From Bugula neritina (lineage: Eukaryota > Bryozoa > Gymnolaemata > Cheilostomatida > Bugulidae): 64,000 nucleotides of DNA. The stretch is taken from contig OZ037765.1 of the NCBI GenBank assembly GCA_964035545.1, positions 31,091,504 to 31,155,503 of the forward strand. Reading direction: 5' to 3'. The position numbers and the translations under genes are program-made. The notes beneath the pieces were generated by a model. The model worked only from the letters and a program-made list of their open reading frames with translations. It made no database searches and was not told where the DNA came from. Of the stretch, positions 1 to 12,600 are shown one piece after another; within the stretch, counting starts at the first letter, position 1, and every line of letters begins with the position of its first letter.

Positions 1-126
1 CAATGTTAGTGTAAGTTGCAATATTGGTCAACTATTTTATTTTTTAACAAATAAATCACGAGCATATAATTTCAATCTGATTTAAAAACTGACTCACTGC
101 AGAAAGTAACTGAATATATAATTTAC

Positions 127-790
127 CGATATACTCTCCAGAAACTTTCCGCTTGACTGCATTGTCGATGTAAGAAATGGCAATGGTCATAATTGGAGAG
201 CTGCCAATACCAATAATAATTTGAGCGACTATGAAAATGCTGATGTACAGAGTGCTCCCTGAAAACTTTTCTTTATCTGAGCATCTCTGTGAGTTTTCAG
301 AACTAATTTCCATACTACACGATGCAATAGAGAAGTTAACGTGTCCTTGGCCCAACACCACCTGGTCAGTGTATGCTGGAGAAATCCAATGTGGAATACA
401 GAACATTATTGTACCTACGCCAATGATTAAACTCCCGATAGCTAGTATACGAGGAATATGGCCGTAATGACCAAAATAGCTAATAACTATGACAGCCACA
501 ACGGCACCAATCTCGTATGAGGATACAATCAGCCCAGACGTTGAGCTGCCCAGTTCAAATTTCTGTTCAATAGTTGTGAGGACTGCTGGTAGGTAGCTGG
601 CTGCTATGGCTCCATTTACTAGAGACAGAATACCTACTACGACAGCAAATATTTTGATATTGTGAAAACAAGAGCATCCATCTAGAGCGCTGACTTCGGA
701 GCTAGATGTGTCCGTGTGGGATATGATGTCAGCAGTGCTACTGCTGTTGTAACTCATGTCTATGCTGCTGTTGTCAGACGGTTTACCCAT
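127..790 (-). CDS. Organic anion transporter polypeptide (OATP/SLCO family), first coding exon, partial
   Basis: This is the 5' coding exon of a multi-pass OATP carrier, a plasma-membrane uptake transporter of amphipathic organic anions. About 221 residues are visible. A Ser/Thr-rich cytoplasmic N-terminus is followed by TM1 (IKIFAVVVGILSLVNGAI), the OATP signature around SSYEIGAVVAVIVISYFG, TM3, and the segment ending ISYIDNAVKRKVSGEYIG. I chose the start at 790 (MGKPSDNSS) because a good splice acceptor, TTTATTGTAG on the minus strand, ends at 828, so an upstream in-frame ATG at 859 would lie in an intron. The exon ends in phase 1 at a GTAAAT donor just below 127, and the remaining exons lie off the left edge. 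It resembles SLCO2/3/5-type proteins more than the neighbouring SLCO4-like gene. The family is sure; the subfamily is not. Confidence 0.85.
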
Positions 791-827
791 GCTGTCTACT
801 TCTGATGCACAGCGTTCAATGACTTTT

Positions 828-3800
828 CTACAATAAAGCAATAAAATGGCGTAACACATAGTTAAGGTGAAGAGCTACAAAACATGGCAATACTGTTTCG
901 AGTTTAGACCACACTTAATAACTGACTATCCCATTTTGATGGCCAAACATTATTTTTCTAGATATATTACTTCTAAATATTAATATAGTAACAATAATAA
1001 ATTTTATTTCAGAATATATCAAGGCACACAAGAATAGTATTTCTTAAAATAAAAACTCACAAATAATTATACGACTTGACAAGTTACCTTAGCAGTTAGA
1101 GTCGTTCAAGGTAATATTGTCACAAAGTTTCACCGTTGTATAAACCTCAATTTCTCATCGCATGTGTAAAAATGGAAACGCAGACGGCTGTTTACCTGAA
1201 ATTACCGCACGTTGGTTTAGACTGGCACGCACTGCTCTATTAAAGCTATTGAAAAGAAGCGTTCAGCATGAATGAACACATTGGCAAATCCACCAATAAT
1301 GTTGGTTATTATAAGTTGCGTGAGGAATGTAGTTTTATATAAAAGAGTTAAGCTTAATGCAACCAAAGAAATTGAATGCAATCCAATTTTCGCCAACAAA
1401 GAAATGAAAACAATGTGCACAATGCATCCATTGAGTTTCTAAAAGAGCTAACACTTCATTTAAATGATGTAAGCAGGTTTGCATGTGAATCACACAAATA
1501 ATGAGCAGTCCTAAGTTGAGTAAGCTACCAATAAAATAATATAGTTACGCATTCAGTGTAAGCTACTTGAAGGTTGTAAATTTCCTTATCAATAAATATC
1601 AAGTGGAAAGTAATGGCAATGAATAATAAGGTGTTCAAAACACTTTGTATAACTACAGTTGCTACCTACTCTAGTGTATTCTATTAATAAGTTTTAATAC
1701 ACAAATACACAAAGTCATGGTTATTTTTATATTGATAAACATGTTTTAGATACTAAAAATTACATTGACAATAAATGTATAAGTTGTTAACAATTTGTCT
1801 ATAGCTACAAACATGGATATAACCATAACTAAATATGGTGTGATAAGCAACTAACGATATTTAGTAAATAGTACATTCTAATGTAGTAAGACAACTTCCT
1901 AACAAAGAATACTGATCTCAGGATCTATGCTAGCATTGCAATAGAAATCAGGAAATGGGTAACTTTTGTATTTGCATACTTGATTTGTAGTAAATAAGCT
2001 AATACTGGGTTTAAACTGAAATAAGCTAATGTGATGTGTATATTATTATGCTATATAGTAATTAGAAGGGTGATACAAAACATGCATCTATCTATTAGTT
2101 AGAAGTTTTTTACTCAGATCTTACAAAACAATTAGGAGAAGATAACTCAATCAAATGTTGCTCAAAGCAAGAATATTAATGCTGGAGCAAGAAAAAATTA
2201 AAAACATAATATGTATTATATTATGACTAATGCAATCTAATAGTTTAATAAATTTGGTACTACCCAACAAATCAGTGCAAATCTTCCTCGTTTGTGCCAC
2301 TATACAACTGAATAACATATTATTTATTAGCCTTGCACAACAGAAAATGTGGATTTAATGATGTGCAAGAAATAAGCATGATTACTTTATCCAATAGAAA
2401 TATTTCTCTACATTTAATTTTATAGTTTTGTGTAACTGAATTTTGCTCAAGTTTCCTGATAGAACCCTTTTTTGTCAAACTTAAGAATTTACAATGCATG
2501 AAAGAGTAGTATACCATTAAACATAAGCATTTGTCACTGTTACATAATATAATAAATAAAATTGCATTATATTATTCTGATAATATATAACTGGCTTTAT
2601 TATCCTTAACTATACTTAAATATAATATATACAAATATACTTGCATACTGCTGAAATATATATCAGGCCATTTTGCATTCGTGCAAGAAAAATTCGCCAT
2701 TTCATAATAAGTGCTGCTTGTTTTTTAATAAAAATGGGTACCAAACAAGCAGTTTTTGATGTTGAAATAAAAAAACCTGCCTTTAAACTAAAGCAAATGT
2801 GTACACAAATAACTATGTTACTTGAGAGGTGAAGAAAACACAACTCCTACTATTTTTCCTTACACTTTTATAACTCATAATGTAAATAATAATGCATAAT
2901 AATGAAGATTGAAAGTTACAGTCAAATCAAAATTTAAAAGAAAATACATTGGCATCTAGTTAATTATATTAGCACACTAAATAAAAAAAACAGATTTGAT
3001 GTTTCTTTGGCTTGTACAAATGGGCTAAAAAGTTTGTAGATATTGAAATCCAAATAATCCTAAATGTGCAACATGAATATTGCAAGAGTTAATGACAAAA
3101 AAACTTAAATATCATAAACAGATATAGTAAAATTTATTTAATTGCTGAGAGCCAATATTCAAAGATGATGATTTTTACCCACTAAACCAATTCAAATTTG
3201 ACCAATACAGCAATTGATAAAGTTGAGGACTCACAACTCCAAATACTAAGACTGAGATCACCTGTGTGAGTCTGAGAACTGAGAATGAGTTTAAGTGACT
3301 TCCTAAAGGAAAATGTGTCAGCAATAACAAGCTTCAAAACTATTTTCAGGAAAAATTTTCACTTTCAGTAATAATTGGTGGAGATTTTGACATTAATTTT
3401 TGTATCCACAGATTACAAAGAAGTCTTTTATGATTACAGCGTTAGATGATCTCAAAATGAATAGATTTTTAAAGGCAGAAGGCAGCTGCAGTTTCAATAG
3501 CCTGAGATTTTGAACTATTTTTTTATAGAAAATTTTAGCTCAGGGCACAGGTTGTACCTTTTATAAAATTTCAACTTTTCTTTCAAAAAGCTTTTAATCT
3601 TGTTAATTTACAAAACAGCAATTTGTGTTGGTATTAACAACAATATGTTATAATTATGGTAAATGTAATAGCCAACAATGTTGAATGCTTTTACTAACAG
3701 AATCTATAACAATTATTACAAGTGTCAATAATATGTGACATACAGCTCCAACCACAAATATGTCATCATACAAGCTTGTAATAGAAAAATTCAATTATAG

Positions 3801-6690
3801 AGTAATTTATAGAAAGCTGCAGACCACAAAGAGAGAGTGGACACTGTTTGTCAGCAAAACCTCAAGAGCCTCAAGTAGGTATGAAACTTCATTTATTTTG
3901 CTTGTTTTTGTGATATAAAAGAAAAGTTCATTTAAACTTTCCAATTTTCTAGAAAGGGCCTAGAGATGCAGTATATGAGGGCACATTGCTGAATAATTTA
4001 GTGCCATAGGTTTCAAGTGTTCTTTTGCAATTTAATATATTTAATTACCATCATATATTTTTGATAGCAAGTTGATGCTATCTATAGCTGCATAGCTAAT
4101 AGATGACATGTGTAGAATAAAGTGAGAAAACACTGAAGCATGGGATTATTAATAGCCTCAATATGACAATATCAATATGCATAATTAGTCTATTTTTATA
4201 TCAAAAAACTTTTTACTTACACTTAATTAAAATAGTTGTATTTGTTATTGATTATTTACACAAATATTTATAAAGTATAAGTTATACTTGTATCTTAATA
4301 AATGCATTATGATTATATTGTCTAACTTCTAAGTCTTTTTGTTTAAAAATTCATATTTTACTTTTAAAATTTACGCTTATTATTAAATTTTAAAATAAAA
4401 CTTAAGCTGGGTTCATTAGTGCTACAAATATAAAGTAAAAACACTCTTTGTACAAGAAAAAGACAAATGAATTAATGAAAATTTTTGGAAATTATAAACC
4501 AATTTAAGTCTATCTCAGAGTCAGTCTAAAATTAGAAAACATCGATTAGGATTAAATTAATATCATTATTATTGGCTTATTTAATAGTTTTGTGTGAAAC
4601 TTCAAGAAGTTTATTTAAAAAACTACTTTAAGTCGATGTTACACTTACTGAAAAAAATTAAAAACAGAAAAGCAGTGTTACCTGAACTAGCGGTTTTACA
4701 AGCATACAGATCACGTGGTACAAATAACACTAGTTGCTTCCGGTGTTATGCACATTGATGTCTTCAGATATATTTCGATTCACTCAGTATCAGGAGAGCT
4801 ACTATTCAATGCAACTTTCTGCGGGTCATTCAGATGCAGAGCATGATTTCACCAATGCAGTTCAGTCAGTCCTTTTCATTGTGCAGGTTAACATTCATTG
4901 AGTGATTGAGCAATAATTATTAAAATTATAAGTTTAGAAAGCTCGGATTTTAAATACTTTACCTAAGTATTGTGAAGTTTAAATAAAAGCATGAAATCGA
5001 AGTAAAACAAGCTATTGTAGCTACTGCCAGTAACATTAACAGTAACTGTAAGTATTACTATTACTATTACTAATTAGTAAATTACTATTACTATTACTAT
5101 TACTAGTATTACTATTTGTATTAGTTAAAGTATTGCAATTACATTTACTCTTAGTCTTACCCAGTTACTGATTTAGTTTTACTCTAAGTATTAGTATAAA
5201 CTATTACTACTACTATTAGTATCTCATCTGTATTACATTGATAATTGACTGCTTCTTCATTCTAATTCTTACTCGGTTTCACTAAAGTTATACTAATACT
5301 AATAAGTCTAACATTGTGATTATGATTAACTGTATAAGTATAACTATTAGATTTAGTACAACATTAAGTGATCAACTATTTTAATTAATAATTACATTTA
5401 CTATAACTATAAGTTAAACTTAATGTATAATAATAAGACAATAAGTGCTCTATAGTCTATAAGTATAAGTATGACTATTAGTATTAGTCTTAGATTTTGT
5501 TTTATTATTACTGTTAGTATTACTATTAGTATTGCGTTTACTATTACTGTTGGAGCTATGCCTACCGTTACACTTACTGCTAGTGTTACACTTACTGTTA
5601 GTAATAGTAATAGTTATAACTTTAACTTATAGTATTAGCATTATTATTAGTATTAGTGCAAGTATAACATTAACTGTATAAGACTAGATTGCTATCAATA
5701 TGAATACCTTTTTTACCATGATTCTGAGTTTGAATATGATTATCATTGTCAAACATAGAAACAAAAAGAATTAAAATTAGTTGCCAATTGGGTAGCATTG
5801 ACTCTAAGTTTTGGTCTAATTGAAAGTCTTGATCCTAATGGTGCTCATATTCATATTGTTACTAAATTTAATATTTGTTATCTAGTTTCAGACTTTCAGT
5901 AATGCTGATATATTGATGCTGATGGTTAACTTTTAGGCAATAGCAGTTCCTGATTTATCTCGTTTATGGAACCTTGTTTGGATATTATTTGTATACGTAT
6001 TAGTAGTTGCACATTTGTACTAGCTTGTGATTTGTATGTATATTGTATGGTATGTAAGGCATAACTTTGGGACTAAAGATAAATTAGAGAAAAGTACACA
6101 GTGATGACTGATGAGTCATACTTGACTCATCAAATACTCAACTCTATTAGTAATACCATTCTTTAATTGTATACTCACAGTTATACTGGTTGCTGTTTTA
6201 ATTGTAAAATAAAAATATATTGATAGGTCTAAAAGCTAAGCCTAATGTGTGGTAATATATTATGCTCATACTTTTGTGTATAGTACATAGAACATTAGTC
6301 CACATCTTATCCTACTGCCTGAAGCTTAACTTTGTGTGTTGATATTTCTTTCTGATACTCTGTGAACTATGGTGATAGCTGTGAATGTGTTATCTGTATT
6401 ATTTAAACTCATACAGTCACTAATCAGTGATTTGTTTATCTTAATAAATCTCATTGCCATGTTTATTCTCATAGCTAAACCACAATACTACTAGTACTAA
6501 GCTAATATAATAGTAATGCTGGGTATAAAAGTACTTTTATATGAGTTGCAAATTGAAGAGCTATTCTATTCTATACAAAATGTAACACTAAGTTACTAGT
6601 CACTGGTAACTTATCACTAGTAGCCACAGTTATTCTCTTGTATTTGTATTAAAATTTATAAAATTGTGTTTCAGTATCTTCTGCTAGAGA
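828..6690. other. Intergenic region between two divergent OATP genes
   Basis: This stretch of about 5.9 kb is AT-rich. I recognise no conserved coding sequence in it on either strand. It must hold the promoters and 5' untranslated exons of both flanking OATP genes, because each first coding exon is preceded by a splice acceptor (minus strand at 828; plus strand TGTTTCAG ending at 6674). I could not locate the 5' exons with confidence. A long low-complexity stretch lies at 5040-5670. Confidence 0.6.
5040..5670. repeat. Low-complexity TATTAC/TAGTAT-rich tract
   Basis: The tract consists of imperfect trinucleotide and hexanucleotide runs such as ATTACTATTACTATTAC, in both orientations, with stretches that could pair as hairpins. 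No open coding sequence is present. It lies 1 kb upstream of the SLCO4-like start codon. Confidence 0.75.
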
Positions 6691-9600
6691 ATGGAGAAAG
6701 ACAATGTGGAGAAAGAGTCACTACCAGAAGCAGAAAGGCTACTGAACAATAATCAATGTCATGGAGCTGGTCCATCTACAAGCAGCAGCACCAACAGCAA
6801 TAGGGACTCTGGAATTCAAGATGGAGAGTTTTTAGAGCAACAATCAACACTAGATAAAGACAAGAATGTAGATGCTGCAATTGTAAGCCTTCCGCCATTG
6901 CCTAAAGCGCCTCTAGCTGACCCTTTAGAAGAAGTTGCTCAAGAATTATCACGAAGGGGCTCTGTGGCCAGCGCCCGCTCCGTGTTGACTGTTAATGATG
7001 TTGAGATTGATCCTGCTGACGAACTGTGCGGGTGGGGGCCCTTCAGTCCCGCATTTTGTCAAGGATTCCGGAATCCTAAATGGGTGTTAGTGTGGCTGAG
7101 TCTAGCTGGGATGTGTCAGGTTAGTGAGAGATCTTAGTCTAGATTCTGTTGTATAAGTCTGCCTAGTATCTTCCTGGAGAATGATGGAACTCAAGTTTGA
7201 TTGAAGGTTACAAATAGAAGCGAACATTTTATGCAGTACTCTCTTGTATCTCACTAATCTGGGGGTCAAAACCTCCATTTGTGACATAGTAGAATACCAG
7301 ATTTAACTCAGATCTGTTAAATTTGGCCATTTTGTCCCTATATAGACACATACATAAACCACACAAGGGGTCCATGGATTCCGTTAGAAATGGATTCGTG
7401 AGATGTGGAGGAAGCACTGTAATGTAAATGTGATATTTATTGCAATTGAAAAGCACGGCGGTGTAATAATCACCACAACAGGTACAGTTCGCTGCCTAAC
7501 CGCTGCCAACTGGTCACCGACAGCAGCTAGTAGTAAACCATGTTGTTGTATCTTCACTAGTTTTGGCCTGACTCTTGAGCCAAGTTACTAAATTTAGATA
7601 TTAGGATGCTCTGTGTACTCTCCAGTTATCAAGTGACAGACCTGTGTTGTAGCAGCTGCTGTAAATACCCTCTCTGATTGGTCAGCGCATCGCCTGACTA
7701 GCAGTGGCAGCATTCCAACATGGAGGCATTTTATAAAAATAGTTATCTAGTATATTTGAGATTCCAGTTGTGAGTGGCCTGTATACTATATATAATAATA
7801 ATACTGTGTTATGCTAAGGTATTTAAAACATGCTACCTGCAACGCAGTGTGTAGATAACGTTGGCTCTTACTTTCAAATATTATTGCTGCAAGATATACA
7901 TTAGATGGCTGAAAGCAATAAACTCTGCATGTGATGTTTCGTACCTCAAGACAAGCTCTACTAGAATGTTCTTGTCTCTTCTTACACCCCCTCGGGGTGT
8001 CTTACGCCCCTCTCCCCCTGCCTGTGATATACATGGGACACTGTGTGCTACTTGCAGGGGATGATAGTGAATGGGTTCGTGTTGAACAGTATCAGCACCC
8101 TGGAGCGCAGGTTTGACCTGAAGAGCTCTGAAACTGGCATCATAGCCAGTGGCTACGACTTAGCCTCTCTGGTCTGCCTCATTCCCGTGTCATATTTTGG
8201 GGGCGTGAGTAGAAAGCCCCACTGGGTTGGTGTTGGAGTACTGATCATGAGCCTGGGCTCCATCATCTTTCTACTACCTCACTTCACCACAGGTTAGTAG
8301 GCTATAGGAATCTCATTGGAACTTAAGCTAAGCAATTTTCGCCTGAAGTCATAAATAAATTTATTTGTTGAAAATTAATTAGAAATTAGTATGAAGTTAT
8401 TAACATTAGGAAATATTAGTTTCACTAGTGAAATCTGCACAGAGTTGGTAATGTTGTGATTAGTTCTAATCAGTTTGGTTGAAACAGATAGTACTTGTGT
8501 GTTTCACGTGTCACTATCAGCTCCTTTGTAAGTAGTGCTAATGGCATCTCCGGGCAAGTGCTTGTTGGTTAGACTAGGCTAGTGTATAGTTTGTTTATTT
8601 TGCTGTAGAAACAAACTAATTGAGTTTTTTGTGTGATTTTCAAGCAGTTGATAGCTGTTAATGATGGCTGCTAAATATAAACTGAAAGGTAAATATGAGT
8701 GTACGATGTGGTTACTTAAGTTCAACCCTTCTGTCGTCTTTCATACTGGCTAACTTTACTAATGATATACTAAGAGTGATGTAGGCTACTGTAATAGTTT
8801 AACTCTTTAATACTTGTTTGTGTACATCAGTGTGAGTATTTACTATGTTTGTACTTTTTTACTATCATTCTAACTCTACATCATTTCTTTGGTAACCACT
8901 AAAATCTGTGCCCTTATTTACAACTGGCAATATTTAATTACTGACTGCTAAACACAAATTGTATTATTAATTACTAATTATGATTACATAATAGTCCAGA
9001 CTTTGCTCTGAGCTAAGAGGCTGGAATGGTATCTGTAAGATCTCGTAGATAGAATCTACCTGTACAGTGGTCCTGGATTTATTGAGTAATAAAACAGATG
9101 TTGTTAAGTTACATGAACATCCTGAACTAGAACTGTAGTGTCTGTAAAATCTATTAACTGGAGATGGTTATCTGCTGAGAGTTGATGCATGTAGCTGATT
9201 GCCTGACTCAGTCTATTATTACGTAACTGTTAACACATTCTCCCAGTCCTCTGGTTGGGAAACACATCAGTGAGGAAAGTGCCACATCAGGGTGTGTTTC
9301 TCCACCGGTATTGTAACTGTATAGCAGATGTCATGCAGTATGTCCCAGTCCAATAGTGGGTGACCTGATTGTAACTGCTGTCAGCTGTAATTTCATTAGG
9401 TCAGCGTAATTACTTTGAATCCCTTTTTAAGAGGAATGTGTGCAGCTGTTGGGACTAATGTGGCAGCTACTGCGTATAATGTATACTACTCAATATATTG
9501 TATAGTCCACCACACACACACACACACCGTACTGTGTATTGCAGCACAGTGTAGTATATGTTGTATATTTTGTGTTGTATTACAATACCAAGATGTCTAC

Positions 9601-12600
9601 TAGGTTATGTTGTGTGTTGTACTATGTTGCACTGTATATTATATAATATATAGTTACAGATATATTATTACTTCTCTGTACGTACATGCATTTATATGTG
9701 AAGCTCTCTGTTTAGTGTTCAGTATTATACTGTATCACATTATATTGTATATTACACTATGTTCTACTATATTACATTGTATAATATATATGTTATGCTG
9801 TATTATATTGTATATATATGTGTGTTATACTGTATTATATTGTAGATGTATATGTTATACTGTATTATATTGTAGATGTATATCTGCCCACTAGTAATGG
9901 TGTAGAAGACACATGCCTGAGAGGCATTTCCTCCAACATAACTGTAGGGGACTGTGGCAGGGGCCTCCTCAGTAAATATAAATATGTGTTTATACTGGGG
10001 CAGCTGTTGCATGGTGCTGGGGCTACACCACTCTATACTCTGGGGGTGTCATACCTTGATGATAACCTGCTACCCAATGCCACATCACTCTATGTAGGTA
10101 AGTACACCTCACTATATGTAGGTAAATACACCTCACTATATGTAGGTAAGTACACCTTACTATATGTAGGTAAGTACACCTCACTATATGTAGGTAAGTA
10201 CACCTCACTATGTAGGTAAGTACACCTTAATATATGTAGGTAAGTACACCTCACTATGTAGGTAAGTACACCTCCCTCTATGTAGGTAAGTACAGTATGT
10301 AAGTGCAGGGTCAACTGAATTAAATATTCACCAGCTGCTACTCATAAGATTAGATGCAAATAGACTCATGCTATGTGCGACATTTACATGTTGTATGACT
10401 ATTGGAAGTGTATTTGCTGGATATAAATATTTATACTATTGTGGAAAACGGAATTCATTCCGTGACCGATAATCTACAAGCTGTTGGTGGTTTGCTGATA
10501 TTTCTTCCCCTTTCCAAGTTTTCTCCCCAGAAATTCATTGGAGACATCATGCACTGAAAAGTTTGGACTAGATCTTTCAGGCACCTTAGATGAGAATTCT
10601 AGTAGAAATAGTTTGATGGTGTGAGTTTGACTTGTAGGAGTTGAGTTGAAGCACAGCGAATAGCTGGTTACCTGGTAAATGTTTGGCCTTCACCTCTACA
10701 GCTGCTTCATTCAACGCATTGTAGAGACTGGCTAGTCATGTGTTACTTTGCAGTGGCCTGATTTCATCTGTCTGTCTGTACTTTCTCAACTGTTGCACCA
10801 TCTGGGTGAAGATTTGGTGATCCAGCATGTCTGCTGAGCTACTCGTTTATGGCTTTATGTTTCAGCTTTGGGGTGGTTGTGCTTATATGATTATTTATAT
10901 ATTATGGACAGCAGTGTGAATTATACTGTTTGTAGACAGAGACAGCTAGTTTGTTTGCTGCCTCCAGTTATTTTGTGAATTATAACGTGATGACCAGATG
11001 TACAGTGTGTTGTGAATCTTCCTTCCACACTATTATATTAGCTGAGTCTTTTCATGTGAATGATACTAATGACTGTTTAAACTGCATCTTCTTATAAGTT
11101 AATGTACGAATAATTACGATGTATCAGGTAATAATTAACTTGATGTAAGCTTCGGGTTTGTAACAATTGATTCCAAATGCAAGGGTGGAAGTCTGCATAC
11201 TTCCATATGTTCCTACTGTATGATAATATGAGAGCACACTGGGCGGAGCTAATAGTGTAGGAGAGGTTTATTGTATTTTTTGTCTAGAAGGGCTGTATAT
11301 TTTAATATCTTATTAGTTTATTAACAATTTTAATTGTTTTTTTTAATTTAAATTGATTTTTCAATTAATATGCAATTAACGTCTTTTTAGCGATATTCTA
11401 TTCATTATCAATACTTGGACCAGCCGTTGGTTTTCTATTGGGTGGGATATTTCTCAACATTCACACAGATGCAGCTTCAATAGACACAGCAGCGTAAGTA
11501 GATTCTATGCTATCAGGATATTCTGGTAAATGTGAAGTAAGGAATGCAATGTCACACTAAGAAATACAATGGAAAGAATGTAGTGACTATTCATTTAATG
11601 AGAGAATTATTATGCACACTGAGATATGCTGAATAGATACAATTTCTTATCGCAATGTTATGCACACAGAAATAGCTAAATGAGTTGAATGTGTTATCAT
11701 TAGAATATGACATGCTAACTAGGAAGAAATGAATGTGTTAGTTCATATATGGTATATGGTCTGTACTATTAACTTATAAACTACAGCTAGTGTTTAGATT
11801 AGTTACTTTACAACATTTAGATGTTCTTATCAAGTCAAAATGTTGCTATAAACTTTTCACAAGTTGATGTTAGCTCAGTTGACAACTTAATTTGCTTTTG
11901 GTCTGATAAGTTGTATCATAAGCTCTAAATTTAACCACCATACTAAACAGGAAAAATCATTAATTTTCTTAAAATCTACTTCCTGCAATTACCAGTTATT
12001 AAAATTTTCATCAGATATAGTTTTTATAAACTTTTAAATTTTAAGAATGAGTTAAAATTTTGCAAGCAAAGACTGCATGTTGATACCCTTGTCTGTGTAT
12101 AGTCTACAGATCAGTACAGACAGTCCCAAGTGGGTCGGCGCGTGGTGGATTGGATTTATCTTCTCAGCTGCCATCAGCTTCATTGTGTCTCTCGTGTTGT
12201 GTGGATTCCCAAAGTACCTTCCTGGAAGACAATCTATCATGAGACTCAAGGTGACCTACTTACAGAGTGTCGTACCATGTGACAAGTTATCGTGTACCAT
12301 GTGACAAGTTATTGTGTACCATGTGACAAGTTATTGTGTACCATGTGACATGATATCGTGTATCATGTGACAAAGTATTGTGTGATATGGCAAGTGGTCC
12401 TACACATTGGTTCTTCCTTTTACTGTATTTTGTGTTTCATATCAGCATCTATGAGAGTATTGCTATAGAAACACTGGCTGTGTGGGTGTCGTGTCACAAC
12501 TTAATCTTTACAAAGTTTCCCAAACTTTTCTAACTTTCATATTAATTACTATAATCAACATGTTTAGAGTTTCCTAAATGGGTTTGAACTCTAAATTTCT

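Noticed and set aside
1217-1420. 67-codon hydrophobic minus-strand frame upstream of the left OATP gene
   Set aside because: It shows no family resemblance and no convincing splice sites; hydrophobic frames are common in AT-rich DNA.
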